Under the pieces are notes generated by a model. That model did no database searches. It was given only the letters and a program-made list of their open reading frames with translations, and had not been told where the DNA came from. This document shows positions 25,401 through 38,639 of a DNA stretch of 64,000 bases, one piece after another. This stretch comes from Moringa oleifera. Taxonomy: Eukaryota > Streptophyta > Magnoliopsida > Brassicales > Moringaceae. The position numbers were made by a program, and so were the translations under genes. The number at the start of each line of letters is the position of its first letter. Positions within the stretch are counted from its first letter, which is position 1. The stretch spans positions 69,501 through 133,500 of the forward strand of contig JAJFZO010000413.1 of NCBI GenBank assembly GCA_021397835.1. The letters run 5' to 3'.

Positions 25401-28400
25401 ATACATCTCCAAATACGGAAAATTTTTCCTGAATTGCATCTTGTAGGCGGTCTTCAGCTTCAGCTTCAGATATTTCTGGTTGCCACAAAGAAAACAAAAT
25501 CATTTAAAGGTGGAAAAATAACAAAAGCACTATCAAAGCTCAATAATACTTGCTTTCAACAACAGTAGCTGCTGCCAAGATTTTCAATTACAGGCAGCAA
25601 GTTCATTTAATATTGTTTAACACAATAAAAGAACAGATTAAGTTAACAGCTGCAAGCAAATATTATCCTACCCAATTGAGACAAGTTATTATTCAGTCTG
25701 GGAGACACCTAAAAGCTATACCACAAATGGAACAATAATATGTATGCCCAAGTTTCACAAACACAACCAGTTCAGTTTCCACACCAAGGTGAAACACAAT
25801 TCATACTAATACCAGAAAGAAACTAAAAAAGGGTAATATGATGATCACATCAGCCATACAAATTGAAAAAAAAGGTACCAGCAATACTCCACAGCCTAAG
25901 ACTGCACTATTTTAAGCAAATATTATAAAACATGAATGAGGATATGATAACTACTGATAAAACTGAAGCCTAGCTGGTACCTGCAACAGCACCAATTGTC
26001 TTTTCCACATTTGGCAAGCTAAGTTCAGTGCGCACACCTTCTCCACCAACAGCAGGTCCCCACGAGAAGGGACCTGCACTCAAATCAATAAATGCCCACC
26101 TGACACAAATTACGTTAACACTAGTCACAATTGTTTTCTGTGTGTTTGTGTACACATACATGTGGTTTTAGGTGATTCAGGGAGAGAGAGGGATCGAGAG
26201 AGAGATTTGACCTATGCTTGCCAATCCAGGTGTCTGTCAGACATTCTGCATGAAGATTACTAAAGTCCCCAGATTTTAGTTCCTTCTCAAGGAGAAGCTT
26301 CATATCTTCATTATTCCCTTTCAGCAACTTGAAAGTAAAAAATAAAAAGTAAAAAAATTGAGTGAAGAACTGGAGCTCCTAGAAGACTCAGTAAAGCTTT
26401 CTTATTCTGCAAGTTATTACCAAAAAAACGAGAGAAGTGAAAAACATACCTGTAAAACTTTGCTTTGAATAATATCAGCAGTGTCTCCCCCTTGATATAA
26501 CCTCTCTATATTATTCAGTGCATCTAGGCAAATGTTGTACCATTCCACCTAAAAATATAATGGTCAAGCACAATATCCATCTGAAATAAAATGTTAAGGC
26601 TCCAGTATTGTAAAAAAAGATTCAAGACTTCTTTAATGGCAGAACTTAGTCAAATATCTAAGGCACTCTTTACCACAACTGCATGAGCTTATTTAATGAG
26701 ATTGTCCTCTACAACAAAGGAATGGGATCCACCATAAAATGGATCCTACTAAGGTGGTCAAGTACCATGAATTGCATATATTTATCCAAAAAATTAATTC
26801 CACATTGTTTTTAATTTTGACAACTATAACATCTTGCTGGCACAAGTTATTGATGCATTGCCTAATAGATTAGAAGCAACAAGAATAAAACAAATCCATG
26901 AAATTGAGAGCCAACTTGTGATAATAAAAGCAACAGGAACAAACATAAATCTCATTGCTCACAGGCTAGTTTCCTTTCTGAAAAAAATGCATAATCGTCT
27001 CTCAATCAAAACTTCATTTCCCATTCGATTCAATAAATATGTTGAAATCAGTACGCCTCAAGCAAACAAATCTTAACAACAACCAGTCCAATGATTTATG
27101 TAACAAGAATACCAACCGTATCAGTGTCCTCAGTTATTGTCCAGGCAAACTTTGCCATAGGATGCTTTTCATACAACGGCCTCTTGATCTTATCAAAAGC
27201 TGCAAATTACACAGTAACATAACAATGAATTAACTGGAATTACCACTGACTCAAGAGAAAAATAAATCACAAATATGAGCCTTTTCATACCAAGGACACT
27301 TTCTTGAGTGTTACCCGACCGAAGAATTTTAGTTTGCAAGTCCTTATTCTGCACAAAAAGAAGCTTTTAGGGCAGATTCTTAGTATCAATAGAGAAACAA
27401 ACATTCTGCTACAGGTTATCAAGCAAGAAAATGTACCAAGTATTCTAATTGCAAGAAAAAATTACCATAAACAAGAGAACTGTAACATGCTTGAAGAATA
27501 AGCAAAAGAAACATGAAAGGGAAGGAAGAAATTCAAAGTACCTCTTTGAGAAAAGTTATTTCTGACTCAGATAAACCTCTCCTGAAAAATATTCCAAAAA
27601 TCAAGAAATGAAAGGGCTGCTCAGTGCAAGATATAACACAAACAAGTTTTACTTTTGTAAGATAAATCACTTACAGCATAAAGGAAAAACCATTGAAAGT
27701 TCAAGAGGATGTATATAGTACATAGAAAATACCGCATAAAGCATAGTGGTAATCTACACTGGCCCATACAACAAAATGGGGAATACAAGTAGGCTGGGTC
27801 ACAAGACAGTTTCTTTGTCGAGAAGAAAGATTTGCAGCAGTTCATAAATAGTTGAAAAGTTAACATTCTTATTGAATTATATATTACTTCCATCTCATGC
27901 AGAATTTTTAGGTAAATTCAAATTTTACAATGAAACATTTCCATACATGTCCTTTATATGGTAAAACAACTGAAAATTTGACCTACTTTTAAGTGAGATG
28001 AAATAAGAAATGAGGACAACCAAAAAAAAAAAAAATTGAAGTGTGTCACTGATGAGAATCCTGATGGCAGTATCAAAAAGGTAAAAGGCATAAGTGACAG
28101 TAGATTGCACAGAAAGGCAGAAAGCTGACAATTTACAATTTTGTGATTGCGGAAAAACCTTAAGAGCAAGACCTGGGGTTCAAATTAATATGTGAGATGG
28201 ACTACATTTCAGATGTCTTAATAATCGACATTTTTAGCATTTTCAGACTTTCATAAAAAAAAAATTGAATGTTTTTGATATTTAAATCCTTACCTATAGC
28301 CATATTTAGCTCTTTTTATATCATGCTTGGCATTCAGGATGAAAATATTGTATGCATCTTCAAGGCGAAGATATTCAACAAGGCTGGTGAAGAGAACATC

Positions 28401-31400
28401 CATCAAGTCCACATCTACTTGCCAAAAAGCATCCCCGTCATCCCTGTCATATTTCCCAACACATCAAGAGGTGCAAAAGTCAGAAAAACATGCAAAAATT
28501 ATCTGAGATCAAGGAAGACACAATTACAAGCCATTTATAATGTTGGTCCTATTTTCTATGCAAGTCTCAAGTAGGCAACTGGAACATCAAAAACAAAAAA
28601 TCTCTCCAATCAAGACACAAAATGATCCTGTTTTTTTAAACAAAAACCAAATTGTAGTATTATTTACAGAGCACCAAGGGGGTGCATGCCATTACAATTT
28701 AGTTAGATTGTAGGAGTTAGTAGTTTAATGAACTTTATTATATCCTCCTCATTTACAAAATAACACTAACCCACAACTCTTTCGCAACTGCTACAGGTGT
28801 TTTAGCATTATCAAAAGCCTTTCTATTCCTTTCTTTTCACATAACCCAAAATACAAATTGAGGAATTTCTTCCTCTCATTTGCAGCTCTCTGTCCACTCC
28901 AAGCCAGAAGTTCCTCCCCTACCATCCCTGCTCGAACCCAAACCAGCACCAACAGATTTAAAACCCCCTCCCATAGCTGCGCAGTCCAGTTGCAACCTAA
29001 CAGTAAGTGGTTGAGTGTCTCCTCTGCCTCTTTACATAAGTAGTATCGACTCATTAGGATTTTTCCCCTTTTTCTCAAACTATCTATCGTCAAACATTTT
29101 CCAGTACAGCCTCCCATGTGAAAAAAGACACTTTAGGATGCACCTTTGTTTTCCAGGGAAACTGTCCCCTTGCTTCACCACTACTAAGCTTGTTTTAATA
29201 AGACTTCACAATGAATTGGTTTCTAACCCCTCTGCCCAACTTCCACACTGCTCTATCCTCCACATGACTCTATTTAAAAACCATGCAGCCTGGTGTACAG
29301 CTCTTCAATTTGTCTAACTTCCCAATCCTGTTCATTCTTTCAACATCGGATGTACCATGACTGAACCGCCCCATTCACCTCACTGCACTCATTAATCCAA
29401 GCTTCTTTACTGTGTGCTAACAGAAAGATATTGGGATAATCGCCCTTCAAAATTGTGCCGCCACACCACTTATCTTTCAAAAATTTAACCTTATCTCTGT
29501 GGGAACACATGATTGATGGCTTATTTATCTTATTTATGTTGCTTTTTATCTCAAGAGTTACGTTGATAATTTATTTTTTATTTTGTTAAGATATCTCATA
29601 AATCATGGGATCATTCTATTAGGATAAATTATAGAACCGTTTTGTTAGGATATTTTATAAATCATAGGATCATTTGGTTAAGATAAATCATAGAATCATT
29701 TTATTAGGATATCCCATAAATCATGAATCATTTCCTTTTCCTATTTGCTAGAGTTAATATATCTAGCTAACTTCCTATATATAATAAACACAACAAAAAT
29801 TCGGTCAATTTTTTCTCAATTTTTGTCATGGTATCAGAACTGTAAGCTTTGTATTTTCTAGGAATATTATTTTGTTTGCTCAACCTTTATTGCCATAAAG
29901 TTTTGTGACTTCTGCCAGCCTTCATTACTAGTATTTGTGCCTTAATTGCCTACAAATTATTTTTTGTTTTCTTTTCTGGAGGAAGATGTTCGAGATTATA
30001 AAGGCAATCACTATAGCACCAAAAGAATCAAGTAGTCTTAGCCAAGAAGAGATAAAGAGGGTGAGACCTCTCATTAGCCATCTTGACAAACCATCAGATA
30101 ATTATCAGTGACATATTCAAATCAATTTCCATCTTTTATGTCTCGGGCACAACGTATACCAACTCCTGAATCATGAATTTAAGAGCCACACACCACATGA
30201 CCCACTCACCAAATGTTTCCCCATGTCTAAGCAATAGAAAAATAGCCATAGTTGATGGTTCTTTAACCACTATAGTAGGTGTAGGAGATGTAAAAATAGG
30301 CCCATCATTGACCTTAAGAAATGTCCTTCATGTCCCTAGATTGTTCATGAACCTTGTCTCCATCCAAAAGCTTACTTAAGATTTATGTTGCAATGTGTTT
30401 TTTCATCATAGTTATTGTGTATTTCAGGACAATGATTCAAAGAAGATGATTGGACTTGCTAAAGAACAAGATGAGCTCTACTAGCTTGAAATATCGAGTC
30501 AGTCAAGCATTACCAAGAGCAAATTTCCTTCCTCTTTTGTTTCAAAACTTTGTTCATCCAATGAAAGATAAGATTTGGCTTCACCATCGTCAACTTGGAC
30601 GTTCGTCATCTAAGTTATTAGAATTTTATTTCCATCGCTATTTCATGATCTAAATGTTAAGAGACTTTCATTGTGAAGTGTGCTAATCTGCTTAACACAA
30701 ACACATACATTTTCCACTTAGTAATAAAACAAGTTCCTTTCCTTTCTATCTCATTCACACTGATATTTGGGGTCATTCTACTATTCTTAATATTTTTTAG
30801 GCAAGACGATTTATGTCATTTATTGATGAATGTACACGTGTTAGTTGGCTTTTTCTACTTAAACACGAACTTGATGTCAATAATGTCCTCCAAATTTTTG
30901 TTCCGTGATTAAGAATCAATTTAGGGTCAATATTAAAAACTTTAGGTCAGATAATGCTAAAATTTATTTCAATTTCCTAATTCCTTACCTTTAAAAAGAA
31001 CACATAGTACATAAGTCATCTTGTGTTGATACACCTCAACAAAATAAAGTAACAAAAAGAAAAAATGGTCATCTCCTTGAGTCAACTTGGGCGTTCCTAT
31101 TTTAGAAAAATGTGCCTAAATCCTTTTAGGGAGAAGCAATTCTAACAAACTACTCATCTTATAAATTGTTTGAATTCCAAAGTCTTGGGATTCAAGAGTC
31201 GAATAAACACACAACATTCTATCCAAACATGTACATTACCAATAATATTGTCCCAAAGATATTTGGGTGTCTGTCATTTGCTCATGTTCATTGTCGAAAT
31301 AAGGAAAGGTTAGATTCAAGGGCGTTAAAGTATGTATTTGTAGGTTATTCTTCAATGCAAAAAACGTATAAGTATTATCATCCTCCATCAAAGAAGTTCT

Positions 31401-34400
31401 ATATTTTAATAGATGTTACTTTCCACGAACAAGTGCCTTACTTCACCACACCTTACGATCACGAGGAGAATTCGACACTTAAAGATAGAAGGTGGTGATT
31501 TCTTGATTGATTTATCATTACTTCTAATGTCTAAACTTTGTTCCACTATACTAAATCATGTGTTTATGTCTGAGTCAATATCTAAGTTAATGCCAAAGTC
31601 TGTGTCTAAATCTGTGTCTGAAGTCTTAGAAAACCCCAACTTTACTATTAAGAATGTGACATTCGATAAGATGTATTCAAAAAAGAAGATGGTTCACATT
31701 GAATCAATGCATGTTTAAAAGTCCGACCTGAATCTTGAGAATGAGGCAACAATTTTCAACCCTTCATTGCAAGTTGAAACTGAATCTCATATGAACAATA
31801 ATGATCACGACCTTCCTATTGCCCTTAGCCTAAACGCCATTTCTATCCCTACCACCTTATCTAAAGATTCGTCTAATGAGAAATGGAAACAAGCTATAAA
31901 TATAGAAATAAAGGCATTGGAGAAAAATAAAACTTGGGATTTGGTGAAATTTCCAAAAAGAAAAAAGGTTATGGGGTGTAAGTAGGTTTACATTATGAAA
32001 TATAGAGCAGATAGAGAGAGAAATATAAGGCAATACTAGTAGCCAAGGGCCATACTAAAACTTATGGCATTGACTAATGAGAGACTTTTGCCCTAGTTGC
32101 GAAACACTTTAATGTTAAGAATGCATTCTTGCATGGAGAATTTGAAGAAGAAATTCATATAGAAGTCCCACTAGGTTGTGGAAAAAACTTCGATGTTCAT
32201 ATTGCGTTTAAGTTGAAGAAAGCCTTGTATAGACTTAAACAATCATCACAGGCATCGTTTGACAGGTTTATAAGAGTGATGATTGCTTTGAGTTATAGAC
32301 AAAGTCAAAGGAGATCACACATTGTTCACCAAACATTTACCTTCAGGGGGAGTCATAATAGTGACGTGAAATGATGATAAAGAGAGACAACATTTGAGTC
32401 AGTGTTTGGCTAAGGAGTTCGAAATCAAAGCATTGGGAAGGCTGAAATATTTTCTTAGGATTGAGGTGGCTCACTCTAAAAAATGCACTTTTATCTCTCA
32501 GCAGAAATGTATCACAGATCTTCTTAAAAAGACCAACAAGACACATGCAAACCGGCAAGTACTTAAATAGACCCAGATCTTAGATTTTGAAAGGTAGAGG
32601 AAAACGCGATAATAATTGGAAAAATGTATCAACGCTTGGTAGGAAGACTTGTTTTTAATCAAAAACAAAGTAAGCATTATATTAACTATAAAGCTCCAAA
32701 GGGGTGCCACCCATGTACAAAAAGTAAGTTAAATCCCATCTAGCAGTGAGGACATTTATGAACTCTACAAAGTCCTCCCTTACAAAAGAATCCCATGTTA
32801 CCCACTATTTAAGTACATGAAACCATCTATTCTTTAACACACAAAAGGAAGTTTCCACCCTTTCAAAAGCCATTTTGTTTTCTCTCCCCACAATAGCCAT
32901 AAGGTGAGAAGCGAAATCATTTTAATAGCCTTCTTCTTCACCCCAACAGCCCTTATACCTGCCCACGCCTTTAATTCTGCTGCCACCCAAACTCGGCATC
33001 ACCCAAGCTTGCCCCAACAAAGCCAACGCACTCTCCCAAAATTCTCAAGACCACTAACACTAGAGCATTACATGATCCACAGTTTCTACTTGTTCTTTGC
33101 AAAAGAAACACAATGAATCCCCTTTTCAGCAAATTGTTGAGAGTTAGAGGTTTGCCCCAAGCCACTTCCCATGCAAAAAATGCCACCTTTGAATGAGCTC
33201 TAACCCTCCAAATTAGTTTTTATGGTATTTGATCCATCACTTGTCCTTGAACATCATCAATTATCTTAAAGCACTTGACCAAAAAATTTTCATACACGAC
33301 CAGATATAGCATATATGCAATGAATGTGATTAACATGTTCATGCATAGCCCAAGGGAAGTTCATCTCCAAGCAACTCATCAAGCGTTACAATATCTCAAA
33401 GGGAAATTACAAAATGGCATTTTGTTTAAAAAAAAAATGGATATTTGATACTTGAGGCATATATAGTTGTTGATTATAGATCAGTGGTCGAAAAAGGTCA
33501 ACTACAGGATGTTGTACCTTTCTAGGTGGTAATGTTATGACATGGAGGAGTAAAAAACCAAAATGTGGTAGCTCGATCTAGTGCAGAAGCAGAATTTCAA
33601 ACAATGGCTCAAGGAGTGTGCAAATTACTTTGGTTAAAAATTATCTTTGAAGATTTGAAGATTCAATGGGATGGCCTAACAAGATTTTATTGTGATAATA
33701 AGTCTACAATTAATATAGTTCTCTAATTATGTACAACATGATTGAATGAAACATATCGAAATTGACACATTTCAGCAAGGAGAAATTGAAGAACGGGTTG
33801 ACTTGTACTCCTTATGTATCCACACATGACCCACTTGTAGATGTACTGAAAAAAAGATTAAGTGTCTCAGTGTTTTAAAGCATCATGTCCAAGTTGAGAA
33901 TGGAAAATGCCTATTCTTCAGCTCGAGGGGGAGTATGGGGAAACATGATTAAAGGCTTATTTATCTTATTTATGTTGCTTTTTATCCCTAAAATTAGGTT
34001 AATAATTTGTTTTTTTATTTTGTTAAGATATCCCATAAATCATAGTATCATTTTATCAGGATAAATCATAGAACCATGTTATTAAGATATCCCATAAAAT
34101 CATGAGATTATTTTATTAGGATAAATCATAAAATCATTTTATTAGGATATCCCATAAATCATGAGATCATTGCCTTTTTTTGTTTGCTAAAATTAGTATA
34201 TATAGCTAAATTCCTATACATAACAAACACAACAAGTTTCTATCAATTGTTTCTCAGTTGTTGTTAGTCTCCTCTCCTAACTTTAAATTTTGTCCATAAC
34301 TTGAATTCATCCCACCCATTTCTAATTGACTTCTACACTCACTCATATTTCTCTTTGTCCATTTTACTCATCCAGCCCCCCTCCAATACTCCGCACTTAC

Positions 34401-37400
34401 ATCCCACAACCTTCCTCCACAACCCCTCTTTCTCCACTATAAACTTCCATACCCATTTTCACATCAAGGCCTTGTTGAATAATACTAAATCCTTGATTCC
34501 CAACCCTCCTTTGTCAACCGTATACTTTATCACATTCCACCTCACTATATGGTATTTGTAAGTGTCCCCCATGCTACCCATAAGAACCTTCTCTGAATCA
34601 TCTCCATCTTGGTGGCCACCTCTCTTGGTAATGGAAGTAAAGACATAAAGTACACAAGCAGGTTCAAGAACTTACTCTTAATCAAAGTGAGTTTCTAGCT
34701 CTCGATAAATAATGCTTTTTCCACCTGCTAGTTTCTTCTTGAATCTCTCCAACACTCCATTCCATATAGCTTTCTCTTTGTAGTTGACACCCAGAGGCAA
34801 CTCCAAATACTTTACAAGAAAGCTAGCCTTTTTGCATCCCTTAGTGATAGCCTGTTTGCTCCCGTTCACTTCTTTTCCTACTACCGTCAGCTCACTTTTT
34901 TTCATGTTAATTTTCAATCCCGATACTGCCTAAAAGCCAACTAAAATAGCTTTTAAATTCAATAATTATTCCTTTGCAGCACCACATAAAACAATGGTAT
35001 CATCAGTGAATAAAAGATGAGATACCTTCATCTCATTGTTAGGCCTCCCAGCTTTGAAGCCCTCCAGCAATCTACACTTACTGCCCTTTTCGATATATTG
35101 TCCAGTGCCTCCATTACTAATAAAAACAGTAATGGGGACAAGGGATCCCTTTGTCTTAAACCCCTACTTGAACTGAAGAACTGTGATGGGCAACCATTAA
35201 CCAAAACTGCAAAAGAAGTTGTCGATATACACCAATACATCCATTTGCACCATTTTTCTCCATATCCCACTCTTCTAAGCATGTACATTAGAAAGTCCCA
35301 TGACACATGATCATAGGTCTTCTCCATATCTAATTCACATACTTCTCCCTTTCTTCCAAAATTCATTTAAATGTCTAACAGCTCATTGGCGACTAAGGCA
35401 GCATCAAGAATCTGCCTTCCCTTGATGAAAAAACCCAAAATGATCCTACTACCTACCCCAAAAAAAAAAAAAAACAAGCAAACTAATTTATTTAGTTTTA
35501 TGTATCATAAATTGTTTTAGTGAACTTGAAAAGCCAATACTTGCGAATTAGAGAACCAACACAATGGCTAAAAAGATGCTAACAAAAGTGAAGAAAAAGG
35601 GAAAAGTATGTATTACTTTAGAATTTTTCCAAGTGATTAGTGATTTTAATAACTACTCAAGGTTGGTGAAGTTAAAATAATTAGTATACCACACCCTACA
35701 GGCAAAAAATTGCACAGGCCAATGTTTCTTTTATGTAAGTAGCTAGAAATTAGCAAATCATATGCATATTTTACCTGTTAGCAAACACATCATCCTTGCG
35801 AGCTAAAACGTTGATGGCACGCTGAAAAAGAGATGTAACTTTTTCACCCATTTGTATGGCATGAACAGAAAAACTGCAGATAAGAGAATTTATAATCATT
35901 ATAACCAAGTTGCAAGTCAAGCAGAAATAGGGTTGTAACAAATACATGACAAACAATAGCATCTTTCACGTGCTTAATGAGCAACCCGGAAAAAGGAAAG
36001 GATCAAAAAACATTACTTGTAGTTGATGTGACTGATAATAGGGAGATGATGTTGCTCCTTATCCATGCTAATCTTGTAAAATGGGCTGAGTACTTCTCCA
36101 ATTGGTGGAATTCTTGTATGTTCAAAGATGTGATCAATTTTTGTGAACCAGCGCTCCAGTTCTTTAGGGTGAAGCTTGAAATCTACAAGATAAATTATAA
36201 GCAAAATCCGAAAAAGAAGCCATCCAACAGTTTCCAATAAAAGGCAAAACTCAAGCTAATAAAGAAGACAATGAACAAAAATATATACCTTGGTTTCCTT
36301 TTCCTTCAAATCCTATGAAAATGAAATTAACCGGGACTGGAAGATACATAGATTCTACTTCCATAAGCTCTAGATAATTTGCAATATTACCTGTATAATG
36401 AATTTACGAAATAAATAACAGGTTTTAGTACTGCCCATTTCCAAATTGTTGCTGATAGCATTAGAACAACAGCAAGTATGTGTGACAACCTTTAAAACTT
36501 ATTCAAAATAACCCATTCATTTAACAAGCTGTTCAAATATGATGAATCAACTACCTAATTATGGGTATTTCACATTATATTAAACATAGACAAGCAAAAG
36601 AACCCAAATTTCGTCATAAGAGAATTTGCAGCTTCCACTGCCATGCATACGAATTGCGAACACAATCGAGCTTTCAACTAGATCAATCCTCTACACTAAA
36701 GATTAATAACCTGTGGAGACTTCAAAACCCAATTCTTATAGCACAAAACCAAGCACACAGAAAGCATTAGTATTTTTCTTCAAGATAAAAGGAGAGCAAG
36801 TTGGTTTTCCTTCTTGTCATGCTAAGTCATCAGAGGAGTGAGGCAAGAGGTGAAGAGAACACTCTATCTCCTTGAGGAACAAGAATCAAGGTTCCAGGTA
36901 CAACAAATCCCAAAAAGAAACTCGTTAATCTTATCGGGTCATAACAAAGCTCCCAAGCCTTAGAAATAACAATACAAAAGGACAACCATCTTGCAGGACA
37001 TATGTTCTAGATGAGGTGCACATGTAGATTTTCAGTCAGAAATTAACTGTATACTAAACTGGTTAATCTTTGCAATTCAAATGCAACTAAAAGGAGTTAG
37101 GAGATACAGCTAAAAGAAGACGACTAAACAAGCTGGGAGAAAAATCATGCAACAGTATAACTACCTGCCTTGGTGTAATTGAGAGCACCCATTTTGGTAG
37201 GACTTGAAGATTCCAGATCCTCAAAATCTGAAACATCAAAACTGACAGTATTGAAACATGGAAATACAGAAAAAGTATTCCTCAACTGAGTCTGAAAGAA
37301 AGAAACATAAAGTGATTCCAAGAAACATGAAGAAAACATACCCCCACGTAAAACAGCTTCACTCCAAAACCTACTCTTGTCTTTAAGATTAAACAAAGAA

Positions 37401-38500
37401 AACACTGATGGCTTTCCAGTTCTACGAGTTCCAGAAGGAGATCCAAAAGACCCAGTTGGTAGGATCTGGTTAAAAATCACCCGAAACTTTAGCATAACAT
37501 GTTCGGTAGAGGTAAGCAACACAAAGTTAATATCTACTTGAGAGATTTCAAGAATTCTATCTAACAAGAATCTGCCTGACAAGAAGCACAAAACCGGGCT
37601 CTAAATGTGATAAGTAAAGCAAACATTAACGGCATTCTCATTTGTCAAATGTAATACTCAATGTAGCCAAAAGACAATTCTTACACCCACACCCACACCC
37701 ACACCCACACCCACACCCACACCCACATATAAACACAAAAGTATAGAACCGGTATCATAACAATATAATTTAAATAATAATTTAAACAAAAAGTTTTTTC
37801 AAAGTAAAAGATCTTTTTGTTCTACAAAGTTACCATTATATAGTAGTCCAATATAAAGAACTTTGCATGATACTTGGACTCTTAACACAAACTTGTGCCC
37901 CGATATCAAAAAAGGGGGGTTGGGCACAGGTATTTGATCAGCTTAATGAAGACCATTATAATTCATCTATCCACCTCAACCAACACGATTTTGGTGTACG
38001 GACTTTAATGACATGGTTTAAGCATACCTAGCCATACATGCATAAGCAGCACTGAACAATCTAGTGACTGGAAAGTATTGCGAACATAACGAATTTCATT
38101 GTATCTATAACTCATAATTATTAGAGAATGGATGTGAAGAATTGTATTTACCACTTCCAAACTAAGTGAGGGAATCAAATTAACAAAGGTAAATCCTCTG
38201 CTCACCATTTCTACCAAATGCAGCAAGTGATGATTACTTTTGCTTGTTTCTGATATTGCTCGAACCATTTCTTTTATCAGCGATTAAACAGAACCAATCA
38301 TCATTTCTATATGCATGTACGGAACGAGTAGAAACAAATCGAGTTGAACTGAAAGAACACACTGATTCTAGAAACAAATTAAACAAAAATCCAAGGACAA
38401 ATTGATTAAAAATTACCAGTACAATCGCACAGATAAAAATTAGCGTAGAAGTAGAAGCAGATCTACTACGACCACGAGTGCTTAAACAGATAGGAGCCAT
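17380..38500 (-). CDS. SPOT1: SPOT1-like (At5g58100-type) membrane protein
   Basis: Twenty-five coding exons join in perfect phase to 949 residues (Arabidopsis At5g58100 about 945, from memory). Exons in transcript order: 38500-38417, 37465-37342, 37227-37165, 36390-36289, 36182-36017, 35873-35775, 28443-28294, 27581-27542, 27348-27291, 27199-27117, 26548-26450, 26327-26212, 26099-25981, 25475-25405, 24633-24528, 24123-23984, 23831-23673, 23592-23489, 23067-22892, 22161-21972, 21073-20974, 20330-20162, 19548-19466, 19379-19303, 17551-17380. An N-terminal signal-anchor-like helix (STLIFICAIVL) and a C-terminal helix (PAFLTVLGVLYFVL) bracket a large, probably lumenal, domain with no family I can name. 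The tail ends KPKIN, a KXKXX ER-retrieval pattern. Arabidopsis SPOT1 is described as a membrane protein needed for pollen exine patterning; its biochemistry is unknown to me. Exon 8 is only 40 nt. Intron 6 (7.3 kb) is mostly transposons. An upstream in-frame ATG at 38557 could add 19 residues. Confidence 0.9.
22366..22397. repeat. (AT)16 microsatellite
   Basis: Pure AT dinucleotide run of 32 nt within intron 19 of the SPOT1-like gene. Confidence 0.9.
28618..28629. repeat. Target-site duplication of LINE E, 3' side
   Basis: CAAAATGATCCT here and again exactly at 35436-35447. It adjoins the T run that marks the minus-strand LINE 3' end. Confidence 0.85.
28630..29492 (-). mobile_element. LINE E, 3' half (interrupted by a copia element)
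   Basis: Minus-strand zf-RVT segment with LTIDSLRKRGKILMSRYYLC and EETLNHLLLGC. The 3' end shares the GGTGC-rich terminal sequence of the other LINE copies. The element stops at 29492, where a copia LTR and its 5-bp duplication begin, and resumes at 34272. Confidence 0.88.
29498..29828 (+). repeat. 5' LTR of the copia element
   Basis: Begins TGTGGGAACACATG and ends TTTTTGTCA. It contains about two and a half copies of a roughly 60-bp internal unit with words like GGATAAATCATAG and GATATCCCATAAATCATG. Confidence 0.88.
29829..29840 (+). other. Primer-binding site of the copia element
   Basis: TGGTATCAGAAC follows the 5' LTR directly. It is one base from TGGTATCAGAGC, the usual complement of the initiator Met-tRNA 3' end. 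Confidence 0.85.
32650..33280 (-). mobile_element. LINE F fragment nested in the copia element
   Basis: Minus-strand LINE 3' sequence (terminal AGCTCCAAAGGGGTGCCACC, then a zf-RVT relic with PLTLNNLLKRG) splits the copia RT between MYQRLVGRLV at about 32640 and TRPDIAYAMNVINMFMHSP at about 33297. The left edge is a T run. The right edge is not sharp because a clear duplication could not be fixed. Confidence 0.78.
33921..33933 (+). other. Polypurine tract of the copia element
   Basis: GCTCGAGGGGGAG immediately before the 3' LTR, as expected for plus-strand priming. Confidence 0.75.
33934..34266 (+). repeat. 3' LTR of the copia element
   Basis: Aligns to the 5' LTR over its whole length with many substitutions (start TATGGGGAAACATG, end GTTGTTGTTA), so the insertion is old. 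It has the same internal repeats as the 5' LTR. Confidence 0.88.
34272..35435 (-). mobile_element. LINE E, 5' half (truncated reverse transcriptase)
   Basis: Minus-strand RT with CELDMEKTYDHVSWDFLMYM, GLRQRDPLSPLLFLL and the catalytic LFTDDT region (near 35000). It is truncated 5' within RT and ends at the 12-bp duplication at 35436. With the copia element and one of its 5-bp duplications removed, it is contiguous with 28630-29492, making a LINE insert of about 2 kb. Confidence 0.88.
35436..35447. repeat. Target-site duplication of LINE E, 5' side
   Basis: Exact CAAAATGATCCT copy of 28618-28629. Confidence 0.85.
37683..37727. repeat. (ACACCC)7 hexanucleotide repeat
   Basis: Seven perfect ACACCC units plus a partial one, in intron 1 of the SPOT1-like gene. 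Confidence 0.93.
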
Positions 38501-38639
38501 CTTCTTCTTCTTTAGGGAAGGCCTCGCTACGAACTGCAATCCAGTCTTGCACGGCAATAACCCCAGTAGTTTTTGGTTTGGGGGTTTTTAAATATTTCTT
38601 CTAAACAGTAATTACCAGTACAGTGAGAAGGGTTGAAAA

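Larger units (their letters stand above)
29498..34266 (+). mobile_element. Ty1/copia LTR retrotransposon, degenerate
   Basis: It is bounded by LTRs at 29498-29828 and 33934-34266 and flanked by a near-identical 5-bp duplication (ATCTC at 29493-29497, GTCTC at 34267-34271). Plus-strand domains appear in copia order: a protease relic (RATHHMTHSP and LRNVLHVPRLFMNLVSIQKLT-like, 30173-30379) with the DSG active site lost; a gag pre-integrase relic (LHHRQLGRSSSKLLEF); integrase pieces (SFIDECTRVSWLFLL; KIFGCLSFAHVHCR); RT pieces (WKQAINIEIKALEKNKTWDLV; NAFLHGEFEEEIHIEVP); and an RNase H relic near 33540-33720. Stops occur throughout. Gag is almost gone. A LINE fragment is inserted at about 32650. 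It lies inside LINE E in intron 6 of the SPOT1-like gene, on the opposite strand to that gene. Confidence 0.92.

Noticed and set aside
30173..31985. Several plus-strand frames as separate genes
   Set aside because: They are the broken protease, integrase and RT pieces of the copia element.
37683..37727. CRISPR array or interstitial telomere
   Set aside because: Units are six bases with no spacers, and the sequence is not the TTTAGGG plant telomere repeat.
38501..38557. Longer N-terminus (MPCKTGLQFV...) for the SPOT1-like protein
   Set aside because: The frame is open but the added residues put a basic stretch before the signal-anchor; the ATG at 38500 gives a more usual start. Kept as a possibility only.
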